A DNA stretch of 6,657 nucleotides from a candidate division WWE3 bacterium RIFOXYD1_FULL_39_9. GTDB taxonomy: Bacteria; Patescibacteriota; WWE3; UBA101185; UBA10185. Made by a program: the position numbers and the translations under genes. The notes below the pieces were generated by a model. The model did no database searches, was not told where the DNA came from, and saw nothing but the letters and a program-made list of their open reading frames with translations. The stretch lies in assembly GCA_001773295.1 (NCBI GenBank), contig MEWG01000024.1:1-6657 (forward strand), in the 5' to 3' direction. This document shows positions 1 to 5,588 of this stretch, one piece after another; position 1 is the stretch's first letter, and each line of letters opens with the position of its first letter.

Positions 1-1
1 A

Positions 2-490
2 AGTGGAAATACTAAAAGTTGTGGTTGTTTATTTAAAGAAGAGATAATCAAAAGAAATACTATACATGGGTTAAGATATCATTTGTTATACAAAACATGG
101 AAGCATATCAAAGAAAGATGTACAAATGTTAAAAGTAAAGATTATAAATATTATGGTGGACGCGGCATTAAGATATGTGATGAATGGAAAGATGACGTTA
201 AAACATTCTATGACTGGTGTATGTCTAATGGTTGGAAGAAAGGGTTAGAGATAGATAGAGAAGACAATAATGGGAATTACGAACCAGGCAACTGTAGATT
301 TGTAACACATAAAACAAATGGAAGAAACACAAGAAAATCTTTAATATGGATAATTGATGGTAAAGAATTTTCAAGCGCAAATGCTGCTGCAAAAGAATTG
401 AATAAATCAGAATATATTATAAGAAAAATGTGCAACAGAGTCAAAAACAAAAAAGGGCAAGAAAATAATTTTGCTTATTCAAAATATTAA
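2..490 (+). CDS. HNH-family homing-endonuclease-like protein, 5' end cut by window edge
   Basis: The reading frame is open from base 2, so the start codon lies before the window; 162 residues are visible. An internal TTG at 83 is not the start, because the upstream residues (SGNTKSCGCLFKEE at residues 1-14) are part of the usual family pattern. Residues 51-62 read YGGRGIKICDEW and residues 82-100 read LEIDREDNNGN...NCRF. Both are hallmarks of phage free-standing HNH/AP2-type endonucleases, which nick or cut DNA to spread their own gene. The classical first His of the HNH motif is not obvious, so activity is unproven. Residues 124-143 (FSSANAAAKELNKSEYIIRK) look like a NUMOD-type helix-turn-helix for DNA binding. 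The gene ends 18 bp before the aminotransferase gene. It is probably a selfish insertion, not part of the sugar pathway. The family call is firm; catalytic competence is uncertain. Confidence 0.85.
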   Translation, partial: SGNTKSCGCLFKEEIIKRNTIHGLRYHLLYKTWKHIKERCTNVKSKDYKYYGGRGIKICDEWKDDVKTFYDWCMSNGWKKGLEIDREDNNGNYEPGNCRFVTHKTNGRNTRKSLIWIIDGKEFSSANAAAKELNKSEYIIRKMCNRVKNKKGQENNFAYSKY

Positions 491-508
491 AAAGAAAGGA
501 TTAAAACT

Positions 509-1786
509 ATGTCTGAACTTGCTATTTTTGGTGGGCGAAAAATCAGAACTACAAATTTTCCGAGCCAAAATACATATAATGAAAATGAAAAAGAAGCACT
601 AAAGCGAGTTTTTAATTTTGGGAGACCATCTGGATATAGAGCAAACAAAGGTCCTCATTCTATGGGTGGACCAGAAATTCAAGGGCTTGAATTGTCTTGG
701 TCTTATAAATTTAATGTCAACGGACAAGCTATTGCTTGTAATAGTGCTACGTCTGGTTTGTTTATTGCTTGCGCCGCAATCGGCTTGAAACAAGGAGATG
801 AAGTTATTGTAACTCCTTATAGTATGACTTGTTCTGCTACTGTTCCCCTATGGTTTGGAGCAACTCCTGTCTTTGCAGATGTAGAAGAGGATTATTTTTG
901 TATCGATCCTAAAAGTGTTGTATCATTAATTACAGAGAAAACAAAAGCAATTATTGCAGTAGATATTTTCGGCCAACCTTGTGACTATTCTAATTTGAAA
1001 TCTATTATTAGGGAAGCAGAAGAGAAGTACAAAAAAGAAATATATCTTATTTCAGATTGTGCTCAGGCACCAGGCTCAAAATACTTCGATAGATATTCAG
1101 GAACAATTGCGGATATAAGTGTTTTCTCTTTGAACTTTGGCAAGCATATGACTTGCGGCGAAGGTGGGATGATTGTTACAAACAGTGGAAATTTAGAAAA
1201 TAGATGCAGGCTGATTATGAATCATGCAGAATCAGTAATGAATGACATTTATGATTCTGGCGAGGAATCTATTCATTATAATATGATTGGTCTTAATCTT
1301 CGCATGACAGAATTTCAAGCAGCAGTAGCAAGAGAGCAATTGAAAAAGTTAGATTATAACATTGAAACAAGACGCGAAAACGTTATGAATCTTAATATTA
1401 TGTTAAGTCAAATTCCTGCAATTACTCCTGCAAAAATTAGATGCGGATGTACTCATTCATATTATGTTGCTGCTTATTTGTGGGATAAAAGCAAAGCAAA
1501 TAGCCTACATAGAGATAAGTTTATTGAAGTGGTTAAAGCGGAATTAACTCCAAGAGATGGGAGAGATGGCGAAGGTGTTCAAATTGGATGCGGCTATATT
1601 AAGCCTATCTATCAAATGCCTTGGAGAAAAGATCAAGAAGCAATTCATAGACCAGTTGTAGAATCTCTATATAAAGAGAAGCTATTTTTGACAATCGCTC
1701 ATGCTCCAAACAGTACAACAAATGACATGATAGATATCGGAAAAGCATTCAATAAAGTTTGGGAATATAGGAGTGAATTAGTATGA
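509..1786 (+). CDS. DegT/DnrJ/EryC1/StrS family PLP-dependent sugar aminotransferase
   Basis: This 425-residue protein is full length for the family. These cytosolic enzymes transfer an amino group, usually from glutamate, to a keto-sugar on a nucleotide carrier. NSATSGL (78-84) matches the phosphate-binding loop, SDCAQAPGS (182-190) supplies the cofactor-contacting Asp183 and Gln186, and SLNFGKHMTCGEGG (207-220) carries the expected PLP Schiff-base Lys212. GLNLRMTEFQAA (261-272) is the conserved substrate-side motif. The N-terminus (LAIFGGRKIRTTNFP) resembles the 3-amino-5-hydroxybenzoate synthase-like subgroup more than classic PseC, so the exact substrate is open. The natural partner in this window is the 4,6-dehydratase at 3996, whose 4-keto product is the kind of substrate used. 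The start is ATG with AAAGGA at 495-500. The end overlaps the next gene by ATGA, indicating translational coupling. Confidence 0.9.
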   Translation: MSELAIFGGRKIRTTNFPSQNTYNENEKEALKRVFNFGRPSGYRANKGPHSMGGPEIQGLELSWSYKFNVNGQAIACNSATSGLFIACAAIGLKQGDEVIVTPYSMTCSATVPLWFGATPVFADVEEDYFCIDPKSVVSLITEKTKAIIAVDIFGQPCDYSNLKSIIREAEEKYKKEIYLISDCAQAPGSKYFDRYSGTIADISVFSLNFGKHMTCGEGGMIVTNSGNLENRCRLIMNHAESVMNDIYDSGEESIHYNMIGLNLRMTEFQAAVAREQLKKLDYNIETRRENVMNLNIMLSQIPAITPAKIRCGCTHSYYVAAYLWDKSKANSLHRDKFIEVVKAELTPRDGRDGEGVQIGCGYIKPIYQMPWRKDQEAIHRPVVESLYKEKLFLTIAHAPNSTTNDMIDIGKAFNKVWEYRSELV

Positions 1787-2085
1787 GTTGGAAACTACTT
1801 GAAGAAGCATTTAATACTGTGGAGAATATCAATCTTGAAATCTATGAAGAGAACTCAGAGAATAAATTTGTAATGGATAGAAGTGGATTATTGGAAATTC
1901 ATTCAGATGGCGAAGGTGTCGCAATAAAGTTTCTCGGGGAAGAAATTTGGAACTCAGAAGATGATAATTATAGCGATAGATACATAGAAGACATGGACGA
2001 TTATCTTCCTTTGGAGAACTATATCAAAGTAAAGATCAAAGAGTATATTACCAACATTCTAAAAATCAAATTCAACTTTAACTAA
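1783..2085 (+). CDS. Acidic small protein of unknown function
   Basis: I do not recognise this 100-residue protein. The first 55 residues are mixed and strongly acidic, and residues about 58-75 are especially rich in Asp and Glu (SEDDNYSDRYIEDMDDY). A C-terminal stretch (about 80-100) alternates Ile/Lys and could form an amphipathic helix or strand. There is no signal peptide, membrane segment or Cys/His metal motif. It starts inside the stop of the aminotransferase (ATGA overlap), so it is very probably co-translated with it. It ends 12 bp before the next gene. Its place between the sugar genes does not by itself imply a sugar role, since phage operons often hold unrelated small proteins. 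The coding call is supported by the overlap and the fully open frame; the function is unknown. Confidence 0.75.
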   Translation: MSWKLLEEAFNTVENINLEIYEENSENKFVMDRSGLLEIHSDGEGVAIKFLGEEIWNSEDDNYSDRYIEDMDDYLPLENYIKVKIKEYITNILKIKFNFN

Positions 2086-2086
2086 T

Positions 2087-2092
2087 AGGTGA
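2087..2092 (+). promoter_or_regulatory. Shine-Dalgarno site that fixes the start of the next gene
   Basis: AGGTGA lies 5 bases before the ATG at 2098. An in-frame GTG at 2089 sits inside this site and has no Shine-Dalgarno sequence of its own upstream, so ATG 2098 is the better start. Confidence 0.6.
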
Positions 2093-2097
2093 AAGAT

Positions 2098-2391
2098 ATG
2101 AGCAATCCTGTTATAAATAATAGATGTTGTAAATTTGCTATCACAAAATATTGTCTTGAAAATAGTTATGAAGTTGCAAAGAAGTTATTTTCTTCTGGTC
2201 TTATAATTTATAAAGCAGAATTTACAGACTTTGGCAATACTATTGAATATCATGCTTTCCATGAAAAACTTCCTGTTACGGAACCTGGGTACTTAGCTCC
2301 TATTTATGTTGTAGTAATTACTAAAATAGGAGATAGAAAAATTTCTATTACTTTGGAAAATACTACTGATAAAACAAGGATTAAACTATGA
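2098..2391 (+). CDS. Small protein of unknown function
   Basis: This is a 97-residue protein that I cannot assign. A helical start (TKYCLENSYEVAKKLFSSG) is followed by what look like alternating beta strands (LIIYKAEFTDF, IYVVVITKI, RKISITLEN), suggesting a compact alpha/beta fold. Two adjacent cysteines occur near the N-terminus, but no metal motif is visible. ATG 2098 is preferred over GTG 2089 because AGGTGA stands 5 bases before it. An extension to 2089 would add only three residues. The stop overlaps the start of the NeuB-like gene by ATGA, so translation of the two is probably coupled. That is the strongest contextual hint that it may be expressed together with the synthase, but no function can be inferred. 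Confidence 0.72.
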   Translation: MSNPVINNRCCKFAITKYCLENSYEVAKKLFSSGLIIYKAEFTDFGNTIEYHAFHEKLPVTEPGYLAPIYVVVITKIGDRKISITLENTTDKTRIKL

Positions 2392-3263
2392 AAGCATTTC
2401 CTTATTCTCAAAATAACGACGTTTATTTTGTAGCTGAATTAGGCAGCAATCATAATCAAGATCCAGATAGACTTTCTTTGCTTGTAGAAGCGGCAAGAAT
2501 TTGTGGCTTTGATGCTATCAAATTACAATACTATAAAGCAGAAAAATTATGGTCAAAAGAATTTCCAGATAGGATAGCAATGGCGAAGAGAGGAGAAATT
2601 ACAGAAGAAGTTCTTGCTCACACAAAACAACTTTGCAATTTACATAAGATTGGTTTTGGCTGTTCTGTTTTTAATGTAGAAGATATTGAAGTAGTATCGA
2701 AGTATGTAGACTTTCTAAAAGTATCAAGTTATGAATGTATGAACTCTGAATTGATTAGTAAATGCAAAGAAACAAATCTTCCTGTTTTTGTCTCTACTGG
2801 TATGTGTACTCGTTCTGAAATCTATTCTATTACAAAAGAGATGAAACCTAATGATGAAGATTGTATTTTCCATTGCATTAGTTCTTATCCGGCAGAAGAT
2901 GCAAGAATAGATATTCTAAAAGGAATCATTCAGTCTTTTTCTCATGTATGTGGAGCGATTGGGTATTCAGACCATACAAGAAACATCGGCTCTATTCTTG
3001 CGGCTATTAATGCTGGGGCAAAAGTAATTGAAATGCATTTTGATCTTGTAGATTTGAAAGGTAATGAATCAAGGCATGGCCATTGCTGGTATCCAGAAAC
3101 AGCATTTAAAACAATCGATATTGCAAATGCAATGAAGAAAGCAGATGTAGAGCAAAACTGGATTGATAATTTTATGTCGAGAGAAGATAGAAAAGATATT
3201 GATTTAAGAGCAGATGAAAAAGATTGCAAAAGACCATCAATCAAAGTGCGAAAGGAGAAGTAA
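2388..3263 (+). CDS. NeuB/PseI-type N-acetylneuraminate synthase family protein lacking the SAF domain
   Basis: This is a 291-residue TIM-barrel protein of the family that condenses phosphoenolpyruvate with an amino-hexose such as ManNAc to give a nine-carbon nonulosonic acid. Family motifs appear in the expected order: AELGSNHNQ (16-24, Glu17), IKLQYYK (44-50), FLKVSSYE (109-116, Lys111), VSTGM (135-139), FHCISSYP (161-168), GYSDHT (192-197) and AKVIEMHFDL (211-220). His217 matches the first metal-binding His of Neisseria NeuB; the second may be His230 or His232 in RHGHCWYP. Typical NeuB/PseI proteins are about 340-350 residues with a C-terminal antifreeze-like (SAF) domain. That domain is absent here, and the frame ends cleanly about 75 residues after the last barrel motif. 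The start ATG has AAGGA at 2376-2380 and overlaps the previous stop. Substrate specificity (sialic, pseudaminic, legionaminic or other) cannot be read from sequence. Confidence 0.88.
   Translation: MKAFPYSQNNDVYFVAELGSNHNQDPDRLSLLVEAARICGFDAIKLQYYKAEKLWSKEFPDRIAMAKRGEITEEVLAHTKQLCNLHKIGFGCSVFNVEDIEVVSKYVDFLKVSSYECMNSELISKCKETNLPVFVSTGMCTRSEIYSITKEMKPNDEDCIFHCISSYPAEDARIDILKGIIQSFSHVCGAIGYSDHTRNIGSILAAINAGAKVIEMHFDLVDLKGNESRHGHCWYPETAFKTIDIANAMKKADVEQNWIDNFMSREDRKDIDLRADEKDCKRPSIKVRKEK
3251..3257 (+). promoter_or_regulatory. Strong Shine-Dalgarno site selecting a GTG start
   Basis: AAAGGAG lies 8 bases before GTG 3266, inside the last codons of the NeuB-like gene. It makes GTG 3266 the likely start of the next gene. 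The earlier in-frame TTG at 3224 would give a 42-base overlap and has no good site. Confidence 0.65.
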
Positions 3264-3265
3264 AA

Positions 3266-3772
3266 GTGAATACTGAAATTTATTCTCAAATTGCAAATGA
3301 AGAACCGATAGAAAAGATTGGCAACATCCATAGATATAAAGCCGGATGGATTGTTTGGGATGAAAAGTTTATGTCTTTTAAAGGACCATTTGATACTTAT
3401 CCTCTTGTAGAAGAATATAATGAAGTAGAAAAAAAGTTTTATAATAAATCAAGACCTAAGTCTATTCAGCAATGGGTAGAAGAAAAGATTGAAGAGAAGC
3501 TTGCTAATAAACATCTTGCTTCTAAAGGATATGTTCAAGCAGCAATTACGGAACGCATTACAGGAAAACAAACTGTAAGCTATGTTGAAGACGATAAGAA
3601 AGAAGCAATGAATTTAAGTGAGAAGATAAAGTGGGCGGTAGTAGAAGAAGCATGTTTGCGTAGTGGATTAAATCATTTTATTCAAGAAACATCTAAAACT
3701 CTTGGTCGCTCTTCTGCTTCTATTAAAGCAAAGATATTCAGGATGCTTCAACAAAGTTATCAGAAAGTATAA
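3266..3772 (+). CDS. Unknown protein with helical, possibly DNA-binding C-terminus
   Basis: This is a 168-residue protein starting at GTG 3266, two bases after the NeuB-like stop and 8 bases after AAAGGAG. Residues about 18-50 (from NIHRYKAGWIVWDEKF) are aromatic and strand-like. Residues about 66-80 (IQQWVEEKIEEKLANK) form a charged helix. Near residue 120, KIKWAVVEEACLRSG begins a helical region ending in TLGRSSASIKAKIFRML (145-161). The last part resembles the recognition helix of Myb/SANT-like or helix-turn-helix modules (LGRS..SI..K). This is a weak resemblance by eye only, and no enzyme family is recognised. The small gap and strong ribosome site suggest co-expression with the synthase. 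It could be a phage regulator or simply an unrelated accessory protein. Confidence 0.72.
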   Translation: MNTEIYSQIANEEPIEKIGNIHRYKAGWIVWDEKFMSFKGPFDTYPLVEEYNEVEKKFYNKSRPKSIQQWVEEKIEEKLANKHLASKGYVQAAITERITGKQTVSYVEDDKKEAMNLSEKIKWAVVEEACLRSGLNHFIQETSKTLGRSSASIKAKIFRMLQQSYQKV

Positions 3773-3774
3773 CT

Positions 3775-3999
3775 ATGGTTAAAACATTTTGCGATATATG
3801 CGGCATGGAGATTACCAATAAAAATTTCAGTCATCCAGATCTTACATTTATAATTTATAAAGACCCAATAACTAACAAACAACTATCTATAAAGATTATT
3901 ACTGGCAACGGTAAATACTTTAATCAAGGCCGTTTCTGTAAATACTGTATTATAGATACTGTTGTTTCAGCAGACGATAGAACGAAAGAGGCTAAATGA
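3775..3999 (+). CDS. Small zinc-ribbon-like protein (CxxC...CxxC)
   Basis: This 74-residue protein has two CxxC knuckles, CDIC at residues 6-9 and CKYC at 55-58. This is the usual four-Cys arrangement for one zinc ion. Between them lie strand-like segments (LTFIIYKD, LSIKIITGNG), as in small zinc-ribbon or treble-clef-like folds. The C-terminal tail (DDRTKEAK) is polar. Such proteins are common in phage genomes and may bind nucleic acid or protein partners; nothing here specifies which. The ATG follows the previous stop by two bases, the upstream ribosome site is weak (AGAAAG), and the stop overlaps the dehydratase start by ATGA, so translation is probably coupled on both sides. Zinc binding is inferred from the Cys spacing. 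Confidence 0.75.
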   Translation: MVKTFCDICGMEITNKNFSHPDLTFIIYKDPITNKQLSIKIITGNGKYFNQGRFCKYCIIDTVVSADDRTKEAK

Positions 4000-4967
4000 A
4001 AATAGAATATAAACGCGAATATCTAATAACTGGTGGTACTGGTTCATTAGGAAAAGCAATTCTCAATCAACTTGAAGGAAATAAAAACATTAAAGGGATA
4101 CGGATTTATAGTAGGGACGAATTAAAGCAGTATAATTTAAAGAAACAATTAGAAGGAAAAGACATGCCTCCTATTGCTTTTATTATAGGAGACGTTAGAG
4201 ACTATCGAAGATTAGCGGAAGCATTGAAAGGTGTTACTCATGTTATTCATACTGCTGCATTGAAACATGTACCGATAGCAGAAGATAATCCATTAGAATA
4301 TATCAAGACAAATGTATATGGGACAGAAAATGTTATGATGGCTTGCATTGCTGCCAATGTAAAAAGCGCAATGTTTATTAGCACCGATAAGGCGGTGGAG
4401 AGTATCAATCTATATGGCGCAAGCAAAATGTGCGCTGAAAAATTATGGTCAAGAGGTAGCATTTATAGCGGTGGGTGGGGAACTAATTTTGCTGTTGTTA
4501 GATATGGAAATGTAATTGGTTCAAGAGGTAGTATTTTAGACATGATTAAACTTCTTGATAAAGGAAAGAAAATACCAATTACTGATCCTGAAATGACTCG
4601 CTTTTGGATTCCGCTTCCTAAAGTTGCAAAGTTTGTTTTAGATTGTCTTGATAGCTGTATGCCTGGGTATACTTATATTCCAAAGATGATTTCTTGTTCG
4701 TTAGAAGTATTTATAAAAGCGACGACAGGAACAGATGAAAGTAATTGGAAAATTGTAGGAAGAAGACCTGGGGAAAAAGCGCATGAAATGTTAATCAATC
4801 AAGAAGAGATATTCAGAACAAATGAGAAAGAAGATAAGTATATTATAGCGCCGCAAGGAATTTCTTTGTGGATAACTTCTTTAAAGGATTGCCTATACAG
4901 CGACGATAGAAATCCTTTGTATACAGACAATATTGAAGTAATTAAAGGATTGTTAAATGGTGATTAA
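3996..4967 (+). CDS. PseB/FlaA1-type UDP-sugar 4,6-dehydratase (polysaccharide biosynthesis SDR family)
   Basis: This is a 323-residue extended short-chain dehydrogenase/reductase. In this family NAD(P)-dependent dehydration of UDP-GlcNAc gives a 4-keto-6-deoxy sugar, in PseB with inversion at C5; it is the first step to pseudaminic acid. TGGTGSLG (12-19) is the dinucleotide-binding loop, GDVRD (65-69) binds the cofactor, and AALKHVPIAEDNP (87-99) and IKTNVYGT (103-110) are family signatures. STDKA (129-133) with NLYGASK (138-144) supplies Asp131, Lys132 and Tyr140, matching the Asp-Lys-Tyr of Helicobacter FlaA1. MTRFWI (200-205) and RRPGEKAHE (256-264) are also characteristic. Length is normal and no catalytic residue is missing. 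It overlaps the zinc-ribbon gene by ATGA and the next gene by 11 bases. The product is the expected substrate type for the aminotransferase at 509. Distinguishing PseB from related CapD/LegB-like enzymes would need phylogeny. Confidence 0.9.
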   Translation: MKIEYKREYLITGGTGSLGKAILNQLEGNKNIKGIRIYSRDELKQYNLKKQLEGKDMPPIAFIIGDVRDYRRLAEALKGVTHVIHTAALKHVPIAEDNPLEYIKTNVYGTENVMMACIAANVKSAMFISTDKAVESINLYGASKMCAEKLWSRGSIYSGGWGTNFAVVRYGNVIGSRGSILDMIKLLDKGKKIPITDPEMTRFWIPLPKVAKFVLDCLDSCMPGYTYIPKMISCSLEVFIKATTGTDESNWKIVGRRPGEKAHEMLINQEEIFRTNEKEDKYIIAPQGISLWITSLKDCLYSDDRNPLYTDNIEVIKGLLNGD

Positions 4968-5217
4968 CCCTCTTCCAACAAATATAAGAATAAAAACAAA
5001 CAATAATCTTTTAGAAGTTATTCAAACTAAACATCCTAAAAAGAAAAGTAATGCAAGATGGATTAAGAAGTATAGAAAGAAATATACTAAACAAGTTCCA
5101 TCTTCTGAATTTTATTATTTTGTAAGCGCTAATTTGGTTGTATGCCATCCAGATATGGTAGATGTATTTATTGACAAACTAAACAAACATGAAGCAATTA
5201 AACTGAAAAGGATTTAA
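4957..5217 (+). CDS. Basic small protein of unknown function
   Basis: This 86-residue protein is strongly basic. Residues about 25-47 carry a Lys/Arg cluster (KHPKKKSNARWIKKYRKKY), which could contact nucleic acid. Residues about 51-62 (SEFYYFVSANLV) look like a beta strand, followed by VCHPDMVDVFIDKLN, probably a helix. No enzyme motif, signal peptide or membrane segment is seen. The ATG overlaps the dehydratase end by 11 bases and has AAAGGA at 4944-4949 at a suitable distance. The gene ends two bases before the DUF1937 gene. I do not recognise the family; small basic proteins of this type are common in tailed phages. Confidence 0.72.
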   Translation: MVINPLPTNIRIKTNNNLLEVIQTKHPKKKSNARWIKKYRKKYTKQVPSSEFYYFVSANLVVCHPDMVDVFIDKLNKHEAIKLKRI

Positions 5218-5219
5218 AA

Positions 5220-5588
5220 ATGAAAATCTATTTGGCTTGCCCTTATTCTCATAAGGATTATTCTGTTTGTGAATATCGCGTTGATATAGCAGATAAGATT
5301 GCTGGCATTTTAATGAAAGCGGGTCATGTAGTATTTTCTCCTTTATCTCACAGCCACCCGATTTCAAAAGTATTAAAAGGAGTCAGTCATTTAGATCATA
5401 ACTTTTGGCTTGCTCAAGATTTGCCAATCCTTGTAGAGTGGGCGGATAAGATGATTATTGTTTGCGCTCCTGGCTGGACAGAATCATTTGGTATTCATAT
5501 TGAAAAAGTAAATGCGGATGAATTTGGAATACCAGTTGAACATTTATATTGGAATAAAATAGAAGAGATGTTAAAGGAGAATGGTTAA
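5220..5588 (+). CDS. DUF1937 protein, nucleoside 2-deoxyribosyltransferase-like fold
   Basis: This 122-residue protein matches the DUF1937 pattern: IYLACPYSH (3-11), Arg20, VVFSPLSHSHPI (37-48), NFWLAQDLPI (61-70), a WADK stretch (74-77), and PGWTESFGIHIE (84-95) ending in Glu95. DUF1937 belongs to the broader nucleoside 2-deoxyribosyltransferase/TIR-related Rossmann superfamily. In characterised members of that superfamily, such residues bind a nucleoside or nucleotide and a Glu near the GW..S.G motif attacks the glycosidic bond. No activity is known to me for DUF1937 itself. The start has AAAAGGA at 5206-5212. The stop overlaps the acetyltransferase start (TAATG). A nucleotide-metabolism role is likely by fold. 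A link to the sugar pathway (for example removing or recycling a nucleotide carrier) is only speculation. Confidence 0.82.
   Translation: MKIYLACPYSHKDYSVCEYRVDIADKIAGILMKAGHVVFSPLSHSHPISKVLKGVSHLDHNFWLAQDLPILVEWADKMIIVCAPGWTESFGIHIEKVNADEFGIPVEHLYWNKIEEMLKENG

Noticed and set aside
142..149. TATAAATA, like a T4-type late promoter (another copy near 2114)
   Set aside because: Both copies are inside coding sequence in AT-rich DNA, and no other evidence supports a T4-like late system.
2089..2097. GTG start for the second small unknown protein
   Set aside because: The GTG lies within the AGGTGA ribosome site of ATG 2098 and has no site of its own.
3224..3265. TTG start for the 168-residue unknown protein, overlapping the synthase
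   Set aside because: It has no ribosome site and gives a long overlap; GTG 3266 follows AAAGGAG at ideal spacing.
2942..3331. Reverse-strand open frame of about 129 codons
   Set aside because: It is antisense to the conserved synthase motifs and across a gene boundary; the composition is that of a complement shadow.
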